From Acidipropionibacterium sp. (GTDB lineage Bacteria > Actinomycetota > Actinomycetes > Propionibacteriales > Propionibacteriaceae), in NCBI GenBank assembly GCA_022647765.1, contig JALCLH010000004.1:186001-250000 (forward strand): 64,000 nt of DNA. Reading direction: 5' to 3'. The notes below the pieces were generated by a model. It was not told the DNA's origin. It ran no database searches and was given only the letters and a program-made list of their open reading frames with translations. A program made the position numbers and the translations under genes. Shown piece after piece: positions 35,823 through 45,559 of the stretch (position 1 is its first letter; each line of letters opens with the position of its first letter).

Positions 35823-36303
35823 CTTCTTGCCCGTCTCGTGGTGATCGAGATTGCATCACGACATGGGTGGCGGTCTCGCCAACCGGGCTGAAGCCTTGGC
35901 GTTCGTACAGCGCCCGTGCGCGAAGGTTGGCCTTGTGCACCTGGAGTGTCACCGGCAGGTCTGCTTTCGCTGATTCAGCGACGGTCCATTCGATGGCGGC
36001 CGATCCAGCTCCTTGCCCCTGGTGGTCCGGGTGTATTTCGAGGCTCTCGATGAAGACGCCGTCCGGCCGACGTTCAAGGTAGATGGCGCCCACATCGGTA
36101 CCATCCTCGCTGATGATGTGCACATCGATGGGGTGGGCCGTGCGCGCGGTGAAGAAACCTCTCTCCCACGCTGCTGCGCGCTCGTCGTAGAGTTCGCCGC
36201 TCAGCACTGCATAGGCGGCCTTGTGAAGGTCACGGAGCCAGTCACGATCCGGGCTCGTGGCCGGGCGCACACCGAATGGCGGAACCGCTGCGGTGATGTC
36301 CAT
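35809..36303 (-). CDS. GNAT family N-acetyltransferase
   Basis: GVFIESLEIHPDHQGQGAGSAAIEWTVAESAKADLPVTLQVHKANLRARALYERQGFSPVGE. Confidence 0.85.
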   Translation of the reverse strand: MDITAAVPPFGVRPATSPDRDWLRDLHKAAYAVLSGELYDERAAAWERGFFTARTAHPIDVHIISEDGTDVGAIYLERRPDGVFIESLEIHPDHQGQGAGSAAIEWTVAESAKADLPVTLQVHKANLRARALYERQGFSPVGETATHVVMQSRSPRDGQEDDDE

Positions 36304-36355
36304 GACGAGTTGCTCTCCCCTCTGGGTATGCGCATGTGTCCGATCACATCGAAGG

Positions 36356-37509
36356 TTATCGGCGCTGAAGCGCGACCGTGAGGGCGACGGCGATGATGAG
36401 CGCCCCGATACTGGCGATGAGCGCCCACCCCGGGAGAACGGTCGCGTGCGCGTTGGCGTGGAGGATGAGAGTTCCGGCGGCCGATCCGACAGCGGAGCCG
36501 ATGTACATGGCCGCCATCAGCCAGGCGACGATCTCAACCGATCGGCCGGGCCGCACGCTGGTGAACGCCGCCTTGCCCGATGGCCACCGACGCCCAGCCC
36601 GCCGCGCCCCAGACGAGCGCCGCCACGATCCACAGCACCGGATTGCGGGTGAGCCAGAGCAGCAGGAACGCGACCGTGAGCAGAGCGGGCGCGACCAGCA
36701 GCAGGCGTCCGCCATCGACCCGATTGAGGACCTTGCCCGCGCTCCAGGAGCCGAGCACCCCGCCGATGCCCCACGCCCACACCAGAGCGAACCCGAGGCC
36801 ATGAGTGCCCGGCATCGGCGGCAATAGGCATCAGGTAGGTGTACAGGCCCAGGGACCCGATGCCGAGCAGGAACGCCAGCACCACCCCGCCCGCCAGCAC
36901 CCGCGTCGCATGTCCTGTCGCAGCGCTGTCGGCGGCGGCCTGCGGCGCGGCGGCCAGGGGCGGGATCATCGCGCCGCGGGCGGCGATCGCCGCCAGGCCG
37001 ATCAGCGCGAGCACCACGATGAGGCCGATGGTGGCGCGCCATCCGATGCGCCCGGCGATGAGCATGCCGATGGGCACCCCGGCCACGGTTCCCAAAGACA
37101 GCCCGAACGTGACCATCGCCATGGCCGCTCCACGCCTGCCGGGCAGCATGACGCCGGCGGCCCCGGTCGCCAGCGCGGTGAGCGCCCCGGCTCCGGCGCC
37201 GGCAACTGCGCGGGCGGCGAGGAACACGCCCAGCGACGGGCTGGCGGCAGTGATCGCGCTACCGACGGTGAACACGGCCAGGGCGATGAGCAGGGCGCGG
37301 CGGGTGGTGCCGGTGCGGGTCAGGACGCCGGGCAGCCACGGTGCGCTCAGGGCGTAGGCCGCGGTGAACGTGGCGACGCCCAGTCCGACGGAGCCCTGGC
37401 TGACGTGCAGCGAGGACGCGATGTCGGGCAGGATGCCCGCGATGACGTATGAGTTGATTCCCAGTGCCGTGGCGGACAGCACCAGAGGCCACAACTTCTT
37501 GAACAACAT
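36356..37509 (-). CDS. MFS transporter, frame breaks near 36575 and 36815
   Basis: MLFKKLWPLVLSATALGINSYVIAGILPDIASSLHVSQGSVGLGVATFTAAYALSAPWLPG; remainder in two other frames. Confidence 0.8.
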
Positions 37510-37674
37510 GCTTTCCAATTCTCGGTATTCAGTTGCTGTTCCCGCACCGTTCACCGGTGTGGACATGACCAACTGTTGTCGCTCATGCGCGTCTGAGCGA
37601 GATCCAAACCACGAAGACAGTGATCGTTCATCACGATCAGTACAGTGTGGTGATGAGCGAGATAAGGAGACAGG

Positions 37675-38558
37675 ATGGCTGATTTCGAGTTGCGGCAGGT
37701 GCGCATCTTCGTCACCGTCGCCGAGGAGCTGCACTTCCGCCGGGCGGCCGAGCGCCTGTACCTGCCGCAGTCAGTGGTCAGCGAACAGGTCAAACGGCTG
37801 GAGCACGTGCTCGGCGTCGAACTGTTCGACCGCACCCGCAGGAACGTCGCCCTCACCCCGGCCGGAGCGAGCCTCCTGCCGCGCGCCCGCACCATCCTCA
37901 ATGACGCGGCCGCATTCAGCGCCGCGGCCAGCCAGTACCGGCCCGAGCCGGTGCTGCGACTGGGGACCGGGTGCGAGATGGGCCGACGGCTCCCGCTGGT
38001 CCTCAAGGAACTCGCCCGCCAAGGCTATGCCGCGCGCGCCGATGAACTGCCGCCGAAGCAACGAGCGACTGCTCTTGTGGACGGCGCGCTGGACGCCGCA
38101 TTCTTCCGAGGCCGCGTCCAGAACTCGATGCTGCGCGGCGAGCACGTGTGGGACGAGCGGCTCATCGCCGCCATGCCGGAGAACCATCCGCTCGCCAGCC
38201 GAAATCGGCGTCGATCGAGGAACTCGCCGAATGGCCGGTGGCGCTTGCACCCTATGACGCCAATCCCGCGCTCAACGATCTGATGCGCAAGGCCTACGAG
38301 AACCACGGGCTGAAACTGGACGTGAGCATGCCGTTCACCACCGTCGAGGCCACATTCGCCGTGCTGGCCGCGAGCCCGACGCCGGCGTGGACGCCGGTCT
38401 ACGACACCTACGAGGCCGAACACCAGTACGAAGGAATCCGAGTCATCGGAATTGAGCCGGCCATCACAATCCCCACCTTCCTGGCGGCCGCGCCCACGAT
38501 CCAGGACCGTTGGTACAACGATCTCGAAGACGCATGCCAGGCGATCGCCCCCTGGTGA
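37675..38558 (+). CDS. LysR-family transcriptional regulator, frame break near 38205
   Basis: MADFELRQVRIFVTVAEELHFRRAAERLYLPQSVVSEQVKRLEHVLGVELFDRTRRNVALTPAG; C-terminal part in the +1 ORF 38148..38558. Confidence 0.88.
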
Positions 38559-38571
38559 TGCTTGGTAGTTG

Positions 38572-38677
38572 CTATGCGGCTCTGTGCACTTGTAGCGCAC
38601 GCGAATCCGCTCTAGATGGCGCTATCAGCGGGTTTCAGACCGATCTGGTCCCGCCACAAATGCACAGAGCCACATAG
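38572..38677. repeat. 106-bp element with ~17-bp near-perfect terminal inverted repeats (MITE-like or terminator)
   Basis: CTATGcGGCTCTGTGCA ... TGCACAGAGCCaCATAG. Confidence 0.6.
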
Positions 38678-38871
38678 GCACTCTGCCCATGAGTTTCTCA
38701 AGACAGCGCAGCCAGGAATACGCGACCGCGCAGACACAGACGACAGAGACTGAAGGCAGGGGCCTCAACCCACCTGACTGGACAGCCAGCTGACGTCCAG
38801 CTCAGGAACACCAACGCGACCCGCTGAGCGAGTTCGCCTCTCGGCTCCTTCTCAGCTCGTCGCGCGGCAAC

Positions 38872-39097
38872 TCGCCAGGCCACGAGGCGCCCCTTCGTCG
38901 ACGAGACGCCCGCTAGATGAGGCGTCTCGTCGCGGAAGAGGCGCCTCGTCGTTGGGGTGGGTCGAGATTCCGGTGCTCGGGGCCGTCGACCCAGGTCCCG
39001 TGGTGATGGAATCGGCCACATGGCGGTCGCGGACCGGATATTCCAGGCCCTGCCCCACCACTGGCCATTTCCGGCATCCAGCACGATGGTGGCCATG
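38872..39097 (-). repeat. composite dispersed repeat, copy 2 (one 65-bp unit, linker, 68-bp nested hairpin)
   Basis: Reverse complement aligns to 22013-22327. Confidence 0.9.
38882..38949. repeat. nested four-arm hairpin of repeat copy 2
   Basis: ACGAGGCGCC..GACGAGACGCC-cgctagatga-GGCGTCTCGTC..GGCGCCTCGT. Confidence 0.85.
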
Positions 39098-39158
39098 TCT
39101 GCCGGGGTGTGGTGCTCACCGGACGCCGACCACCAATGGCCCCCCTGGAATCACTCAT

Positions 39159-39569
39159 CTAGTCATTAGCGGGTCCTGGACCCTCGAAGGGCGGCGGCGC
39201 AAACCATCCATACTCTTCGCCCGGTTGATGCCAGGACGGCACGTCGGGGGATGGACTAGCTTCCGGGGAGAGTCCGTCAGAATCACGGTGCTCGTCGATG
39301 ATGTCGCATTGCGGCGCCGCTATCCGCAGCAGCTGGATCAGCTGAGTCCCCTCCCGATCCGACCAGTCGAGTGCCTCCTGCGTATCCCAGTCGCCAAAGT
39401 CGGGATGATGCACCTCCCAGTGGCTCTCCCACGCCTTCAGTCGGTCAGCCAACTCATCATCGTCACAAAGCCCCAACTCATCGGGATACGCCTCCCCCAT
39501 CTCGCCCCACAACGGCCACGGATGACTCCAGTCCGCGAAGAACCGGAACCTCTGCCTGCGCTCTGCCAT
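39159..39569 (-). CDS. hypothetical protein
   Basis: 136 aa, MAERRQRFRFFADWSHPWPLWGEMGEAYPDELGLCDDDELADRLKAWESHWEVHHPDFGDWDTQEALDW; acidic/aromatic, no family recognised. Confidence 0.6.
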   Translation of the reverse strand: MAERRQRFRFFADWSHPWPLWGEMGEAYPDELGLCDDDELADRLKAWESHWEVHHPDFGDWDTQEALDWSDREGTQLIQLLRIAAPQCDIIDEHRDSDGLSPEASPSPDVPSWHQPGEEYGWFAPPPFEGPGPAND

Positions 39570-39582
39570 GGGTCGCGCACCC

Positions 39583-40104
39583 TCAGCCCACCTGACTCGA
39601 CAGCCAGCTCACGTCCAGCTCGGGATCGCGGGCGCGGTATGCCTCCAGCTCGACATCCCAGGGCTCCCCCAGCAGATCTGCGAGATCGGCCTGCAGATCG
39701 GTGCCCTCCCGGCGGGCCTGGAGCATCGCCAGCCGCAGCCGGTTCTCGTCCACGAGCACGTCGCCGGCCGCACTGGTGGTGGCGGAGAAGACGCCGAGGG
39801 ATGGCGTCACGCTCCAGCGGTGCCCCAACCCGTCGCAGCCCTCGGCGCCGGCGTCCACGGTGAGTTCGAACCGAAGCCGACCCCAGCCGGCCAGCGTGGA
39901 CACCAGCCCGGCGGCCTGCTGCTGACTGCCCTGCCATGCGACCTCGCAGCACCAGCTGCCCGGCTCCACCGGCTGGCGATCCCACTGCATGGGCGAAGAC
40001 ATACTGACGGCGGCGGTGGCTGACCACTCGATGTGGCTGCGCAGCGCCGTCGGTGCCGAGTGGATGAAGAGCATCCCACTCGCATCGTGTGCGTAATTGT
40101 TCAC
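39583..40104 (-). CDS. DUF3145 family protein
   Basis: GMLFIHSAPTALRSHIEWSATAAVS...WCCEVAWQGSQQQAAGLVSTLAGWGRLRFELT...RWSVTPSLGVFSATTSAAGDVLVDENRLRLAM. Confidence 0.75.
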   Translation of the reverse strand: MNNYAHDASGMLFIHSAPTALRSHIEWSATAAVSMSSPMQWDRQPVEPGSWCCEVAWQGSQQQAAGLVSTLAGWGRLRFELTVDAGAEGCDGLGHRWSVTPSLGVFSATTSAAGDVLVDENRLRLAMLQARREGTDLQADLADLLGEPWDVELEAYRARDPELDVSWLSSQVG

Positions 40105-40228
40105 GGCCGTCCTCCCCTTGGTCCACGCATCTTCCCCAACACGTGGCGTCCGGAAGGACGAACAACGCCCAGTCTGCCCCGTCGCAGGTGCGGGCTTCAA
40201 CCCCGCCCGGCGAGTCGGCGTCAAGAAT

Positions 40229-40933
40229 TTACGAGTAGTCCCTGGCGCCGAAGATCGCGGTGCCCACTCTCACCACCGTCGCGCCGTGGCTGATGGCCTC
40301 CTCGAAGTCCCCCGACATCCCCATCGACAGCTCATCCCACGAGCTGGTCTTCGGCGCCTCCTCGCGCAACCGGGCCTGCAGATCCTGCATCCGCTGGAAA
40401 CAGGCCGCCACCCGGGAGCGGTCCGGGGAGTTGATCGCCACCGTCATCAGGCCCTTGACATTGAGGGCGTCGAAGGCGGCCAGCTCGCGGGCCAGTGCCG
40501 GGGCGTCCTCGGGTGCGATGCCGGACTTCTGCGGCTCCCCCGAGGAGTTCACCTCCACCAGCACATCCAGCTGCCGTCCCTCACGTTCCAGCCGCTTGGC
40601 GAGCTCGCGGGCGAGTTTCAGCGAGTCGAGGCTGGACACCTCGGTGGCGAAGCGCGCGGCGTCGCGGGCCTTGTTGGTCTGAAGGTGACCGATGATCACC
40701 CATTCGATCCCGGGGTGGGTCTCGCGCAGCTCACGCCACTTGCCGATCGCCTCCTGCACCCGGTTCTCCCCGAACCGCGTGCAGCCGGCCTCGATGGCGT
40801 CCAGCACCGCGGCGACCGGGTGAGTCTTGCTGACCGGTAGCAGGCTCACTTCGGAGGGATCGCGTCCGGCCTGCAGGCAGGCGGCGTCGATCCGGGCTCG
40901 TACGGTGGCCAGGTTGTCAGCGATGGAGGTCAT
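40229..40933 (-). CDS. YggS family pyridoxal phosphate-dependent enzyme
   Basis: SLLPVSKTHPVAAVLDAIEAGCTRFGENRVQEAIGKW...WVIIGHLQTNKARDAARFATEVSSLDSLKLA...LSMGMSGDFEEAI. Confidence 0.93.
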   Translation of the reverse strand: MTSIADNLATVRARIDAACLQAGRDPSEVSLLPVSKTHPVAAVLDAIEAGCTRFGENRVQEAIGKWRELRETHPGIEWVIIGHLQTNKARDAARFATEVSSLDSLKLARELAKRLEREGRQLDVLVEVNSSGEPQKSGIAPEDAPALARELAAFDALNVKGLMTVAINSPDRSRVAACFQRMQDLQARLREEAPKTSSWDELSMGMSGDFEEAISHGATVVRVGTAIFGARDYS

Positions 40934-40970
40934 GCCCCCGACTCAACCACACCCCACGGCCGGCCGCGCA

Positions 40971-41981
40971 TCAGGGCCATCTGGCGGCCAGCGAGACGAC
41001 GCCCAGTCCGGCCAGCACCGCCAGCAGCAGGGCGTAGCCGACGTAGCGGTCGGTGACCTCGGTGTAGACCTTCTCCTGGCCGACGGCCCTGGCGATCGAC
41101 TTGTAGACGTCGGTGAGCTGTCCCAGGGACTCCGCGGAGAACTTCTCCCCGCCGGAGGCCTTGGCGACCGCCGCCAGTTCGTGGTGGTTGACCGGGACGG
41201 GCTGACGGCGTCCCTCCTCGTAGACGTATCCGCCCGCGGTGCCGTAGGCGATCGTGTAGATCGGGACGCCCTGCCGCTTCGACTGCTGGGCAGCGGCGAG
41301 CGAGGGCCGGCCGACATTCGTCGCCCCGTCCGAGAGCAGCACGATCGCAGCGGGCGGCTTGGTGCCGGGGTGGCCGGGATCCTCGGGGGCCAGCTTGAGG
41401 GCGTCCAGCGAGGCGTAGATGCCTTCCCCGATGGCGGTGGAGGGCAGCACTTGAAGATTCTCAATGGCAGAGGAGACGGCAGCCCGGTCAGTGGTCGGCG
41501 GCACCACCAGCTGGGCGCTGGCGGCGAACTTCACCAGCGCCACGTTGAACCGGTCGGGCAGCTCGTTGAGAAACGACTTCGCCGCCGATTTCGCGGCCGA
41601 GAGTCTGGAGGGTTCCACATCGGTGGCGATCATCGAGCGCGAGACGTCCATCGTGATGACGACGGTCGCACGGTCGCGGGGCACCTCGCGGTAGGCCTGC
41701 GGCTGGGCGAAGGCCAGCACCAGTGACGCCATCGAGGCCACCGAGCAGAGCACCGCCAGGTGCCTCTTCCAGGCCTTGTCGCGGGGCACCAGGCGGCGCA
41801 GGTCGACCCGGCTGACCGCTCCGGCGGGCGCGCGCCGGGCGGACAGGCCGATATAGCCCAGGGCCACCGCCAGCGGGACCAGCAGCCACCAGAGCCGGCC
41901 GGGGCGCTGGACGTGGATGAACAGGACCGGGTCGGCGAGCAGGGCGGCCGCGGCGTTTCCAAGGACTGTCATCACGGCCAC
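40971..41981 (-). CDS. VWA domain-containing (BatA-like) membrane protein
   Basis: VVITMDVSRSMIATDVEPSRLSAAKSAAKSFLNELP (MIDAS DxSxS), flanking TM helices. Confidence 0.88.
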   Translation of the reverse strand: MAVMTVLGNAAAALLADPVLFIHVQRPGRLWWLLVPLAVALGYIGLSARRAPAGAVSRVDLRRLVPRDKAWKRHLAVLCSVASMASLVLAFAQPQAYREVPRDRATVVITMDVSRSMIATDVEPSRLSAAKSAAKSFLNELPDRFNVALVKFAASAQLVVPPTTDRAAVSSAIENLQVLPSTAIGEGIYASLDALKLAPEDPGHPGTKPPAAIVLLSDGATNVGRPSLAAAQQSKRQGVPIYTIAYGTAGGYVYEEGRRQPVPVNHHELAAVAKASGGEKFSAESLGQLTDVYKSIARAVGQEKVYTEVTDRYVGYALLLAVLAGLGVVSLAARWP

Positions 41982-42955
41982 CTCGTCGCCATCGAGACCA
42001 CTCCCAGGCCCGCCACGATCGCGAATCCCAGGGCGTAGAAGGCCCAGCGGGCGGTGACCTCCTTCTTGACCTCTTCATAGCCCACCGACCTGTGAACATC
42101 CTGATAGACGTCCTTGAGGTCTCCGGCGGACTCGGCGGTCCACGACTTGGCCCTGGTGCGCTCGGCGATCTGGGAGAGCAGCTTCGTGTCGGGGGCCACC
42201 CTCTCGCGGGCACCGTCGACGTCGACATAGCCGGTCTGGGTGCCGAAGGCGATGGTGTACACGGGGACCTTCGCCGCAGCCGCAGCATTGGCCGCGTTCA
42301 TCGGGTCGGAGCCGTCGGTGTTGCCGCCGTCGGACAGCAGCACGATGGCGGCCGGCACCGGCTCCTTCGAGCCACCGGCGGGGGCCTGCTTGATGGCTTG
42401 CAGACTGACCGTGATGGCATTGCCGATGGCGGTGCCGTCCTCGGTCTCGATGGCGTCGATGGCCCTCTTGGTGGTGGCCCGGTCGGTGGAGGCCGGCATC
42501 ACGACGCGGGGGTTGGCGGACACCGTGACCACCGCGACGTTGAATCCGGCGGGCAGGCTGTCGATGAAGGTAGTCGCCTGGGTCTTGGCGGCGGCCAGCC
42601 GGTTGGGTTCGACATCGGTGGCGCTCATCGACAGCGAGTTGTCGATCGCCACCACGATGGTGGCCCGTTCCCGGGGCACCTTCTCGATGCCCATCGGGCG
42701 GGCCCAGGCGAAGCTCACCGCGGCCAGCGAGCACAGCGCCATGGCGACCGCGACGTGGCGCTTCCACTGCGACTGCGATCGCACCACGGCGCCGAGGACG
42801 CCGGTGTTGGTGAACCGGATCCCGGTGCGGCTGCGGTGGCGCAGGGCCAGCAGGTAGAGCGCCAGCAGGGCGGGGATCGCCAGCAGGGCCCAGAGCCGGG
42901 CCGGATCCTTGACCTGCGGCAGGCCCAGGACCAGGACTGTGAGGACGCCGTTCAC
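41972..42955 (-). CDS. VWA domain-containing (BatA-like) membrane protein, paralogue
   Basis: IVVAIDNSLSMSATDVEPNRLAAAKTQATTFIDSLPAGFNVAVV; tandem paralogue of 40971-41981. Confidence 0.88.
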   Translation of the reverse strand: MNGVLTVLVLGLPQVKDPARLWALLAIPALLALYLLALRHRSRTGIRFTNTGVLGAVVRSQSQWKRHVAVAMALCSLAAVSFAWARPMGIEKVPRERATIVVAIDNSLSMSATDVEPNRLAAAKTQATTFIDSLPAGFNVAVVTVSANPRVVMPASTDRATTKRAIDAIETEDGTAIGNAITVSLQAIKQAPAGGSKEPVPAAIVLLSDGGNTDGSDPMNAANAAAAAKVPVYTIAFGTQTGYVDVDGARERVAPDTKLLSQIAERTRAKSWTAESAGDLKDVYQDVHRSVGYEEVKKEVTARWAFYALGFAIVAGLGVVSMATRWP

Positions 42956-44034
42956 TTGGCCACCCCCTGGGGCGGCTGGTGCAGCATCGAGGCGACCCGG
43001 CGGTAGCCGAGCACGAAGCGGGCGATGTCGGTGACCCAGTCGGAGTCGGTGCGCAGCCGGATGTGGCCGGCCCCGGCCCGCCGGATCGCGGTGGCCACCC
43101 GGGCGCGCTGGGCCGCGGAGGCGGCGTCCATCCGCTGCTTGGCCGCCGGATCGGAGGTGTTGACGTAGCGGGCGAAGTTCGTCTCGGGGTCGCGGATGAG
43201 GATCTCGCCCATGTCCGGGAAGTCGGTCTCGGCGGCGTCGATCACCTCGATGCACAGCACCTGGTTGCGCACCGACAGCCGCCGCAGCGACCGTTCCCAC
43301 TCCGGGGGCACCGAGGCGTCGAGCTCGTGGTCGCCGGGGGTGAGGAAGTCGGAGACGACGACCCTCATCCCGCGACGCCGTTCGGTGCGGTTGAGCTGCT
43401 CGATGCCGCGGGCCAGGGTCATCTCGCCGGTGGCGTGGTCGGGGACGATCGGCTCGGTGAGCATGCTGCGCAGCAGCCCGTAGAGGGCGGTGCGCCCGCT
43501 GCGGGCCGGTATCCGGCGGATCGAGTCCTGGCGCATCACCAGGCCGCCGAAGCGGTCGCCCATCCGCTGGGTGAGGAAGCCGATGGTGGCGATCCCGGCG
43601 ATTCCCAGGTCGCGCTTGGTCATCCCCTGGGTGCCCCAGTTCATCGACGGGGTGACGTCGAGCAGGGCCCAGACCTCCAGCTCGCGATCCGCGATGGTGT
43701 CGCGGACGTGCGGCTCGGTGGTGCGGGCGGTGACCGCCCAGTCCATCCGGCGCACGTCGTCCTGCCCGGGCTGGTAGGGCCTGGCGTCGTTGATGTCGGA
43801 GCCGGCGCCGGGCAGCAGGCCGATGTGGTCGCCATGCAGGAATCCCTCCAGGCGGCGCACCACGGTCAGCTCAAGACGCCGCAGCGCCGCCTCGGGGGCC
43901 AGCTGGCTCAGCGGCAGGGTGGCTCCGGTGGGTGGGTGCAGGACGGTCTCGGCCACTCCGAGGCCCGAGGGCGCATTCTGGGCGGACGGCGTCCACGCGG
44001 GTTGCGGGGGGCCGAAGCTGGGAGGAAAGGACAT
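42952..44034 (-). CDS. DUF58 domain-containing protein
   Basis: GDHIGLLPGAGSDINDARPYQPGQDDVRRMDWAVTARTTEPHVRDTIADRELEVWALLDVTPSMNWG. Confidence 0.88.
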   Translation of the reverse strand: MSFPPSFGPPQPAWTPSAQNAPSGLGVAETVLHPPTGATLPLSQLAPEAALRRLELTVVRRLEGFLHGDHIGLLPGAGSDINDARPYQPGQDDVRRMDWAVTARTTEPHVRDTIADRELEVWALLDVTPSMNWGTQGMTKRDLGIAGIATIGFLTQRMGDRFGGLVMRQDSIRRIPARSGRTALYGLLRSMLTEPIVPDHATGEMTLARGIEQLNRTERRRGMRVVVSDFLTPGDHELDASVPPEWERSLRRLSVRNQVLCIEVIDAAETDFPDMGEILIRDPETNFARYVNTSDPAAKQRMDAASAAQRARVATAIRRAGAGHIRLRTDSDWVTDIARFVLGYRRVASMLHQPPQGVAK

Positions 44035-44042
44035 CCGCGCCC

Positions 44043-45359
44043 TCAGTTGCGGTACTCGGGCTGGTGGCGGTGAGACTCGTGGGCCTCGGAGCGCTGCTGG
44101 GCGTTCCACACCGGGGTGGGCGGCGGCACCATCGCGAGGATCCGCTCGATGACCTGGGAGGGCTCGACATTGTCGGCGATGGCGTCGAAGCCGAGCACCA
44201 TGCGGTGGCACATCACGTCCTTGGCCACGGCCTGCACGTCGGTGGGAAGCACGTAGTCGCGGCCGTGGATGAGGGCGAGTGCCCGCGCAGCGGCCACCAG
44301 ACCGAGGGTGGCGCGGGGCGAGCAGCCGATCTGGATCACCGGCTCCAGGTCGGGCATGCCGAAGTCGGCCGGGGTGCGGGTGGCCAGCACCAGCCGGACC
44401 ACGTACTCGGCGACCAGATTGTGCACGAAGACGTTGGAGGCCATCTCCTGCAGCTGGATGACCTTCTCAGGGTCGAGGACCCGCTCGGGCTGCGGGGTGC
44501 GCACGCTCATCCGGCGCAGGATCTCGAACTCCTCGTTGCCGCGCGGGTAGGGCACGTCGATCTTGAGCAGGAAGCGGTCGCGCTGGGCCTCGGGCAGGGG
44601 GTAGACGCCCTCGGACTCCACCGGGTTCTGGGTGGCGAAGACGCTGAACGGGGCCTTGGCGGGGAAGGTCTGGCCCGCGATGGAGACCTGGCGCTCGGCC
44701 ATCAGCTCCAGCATCGCCGACTGGACCTTCGCGGGGGCTCGGTTGATCTCGTCGGCCAGCACGAAGTTGACGAAGACCGGGCCGAGCTCGATGTCAAATG
44801 TCTCCTTGGAGGCCGAGTAGATGCGGGTCCCGACGATATCGGAGGGCACCAGGTCGGGGGTGAACTGCACCCGGGCGAAATCGCCGCCCAGCACGGTGGC
44901 GAAGGAGCGGACGGCCAGGGTCTTGGCGACGCCGGGGACGCCCTCCAGCAGGATGTGGCCCTTGGCGAGGACGCCGACCATCATCTGCTCGACCATGTGC
45001 TCCTGGCCGACGATGACGTGCTGCACCTGGCCGATGGCCTCGCCGATGATGATGGCGGCCTGCTCGTTGCTCAGCGGGGAGTCGGCGTTGCCGGTGCCGA
45101 TGTTCTGTCCCCCGGACAGCGGGGGCTGATTCTGGGGATCTGCGGCCTGCCGGTCCTGGGCCTGGGGACTCTGCGTCTGAGGATTCTGCGGAGCCTCGGC
45201 CCGATGGGCCGGCGCCGACGGCCACTGGGCCGGGGGCTGCTGGGCCGCTTGCGGGAGGCCGCGCTGTGGCGCCTGCTGAGGGCGCCCCTGGGGCGGTGGC
45301 CAGGACCCTGGCTGGCCCGATGGCTGCTGGGCGCCCGGCTGCATGCCTGCTGTGCTCAC
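44043..45359 (-). CDS. MoxR-family AAA+ ATPase with Pro/Gln-rich N-terminal extension
   Basis: HILLEGVPGVAKTLAVRSFATVLGGDFARVQFTPDLVPSDIVGTRIY; about 100-aa PQ-rich N-terminus. Confidence 0.9.
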   Translation of the reverse strand: MSTAGMQPGAQQPSGQPGSWPPPQGRPQQAPQRGLPQAAQQPPAQWPSAPAHRAEAPQNPQTQSPQAQDRQAADPQNQPPLSGGQNIGTGNADSPLSNEQAAIIIGEAIGQVQHVIVGQEHMVEQMMVGVLAKGHILLEGVPGVAKTLAVRSFATVLGGDFARVQFTPDLVPSDIVGTRIYSASKETFDIELGPVFVNFVLADEINRAPAKVQSAMLELMAERQVSIAGQTFPAKAPFSVFATQNPVESEGVYPLPEAQRDRFLLKIDVPYPRGNEEFEILRRMSVRTPQPERVLDPEKVIQLQEMASNVFVHNLVAEYVVRLVLATRTPADFGMPDLEPVIQIGCSPRATLGLVAAARALALIHGRDYVLPTDVQAVAKDVMCHRMVLGFDAIADNVEPSQVIERILAMVPPPTPVWNAQQRSEAHESHRHQPEYRN

Positions 45360-45559
45360 TCGTTGCTCCTGCCTTGGCCCGGATCACGGGCCTCTCCGCG
45401 GTGCTGGCCACGATACCGTGCACCAGCATGGGTGAGCTGTGCGACGGCGGCGATGAGCTGTGCGACACCGTACGGCGCTATGTGGTTGCTGTGTAATCTC
45501 TGTGTGATCCGGAGTCGTGGTGGCGGACCGGCGACGGGTTCTACCGGCGATGTGGTGAG

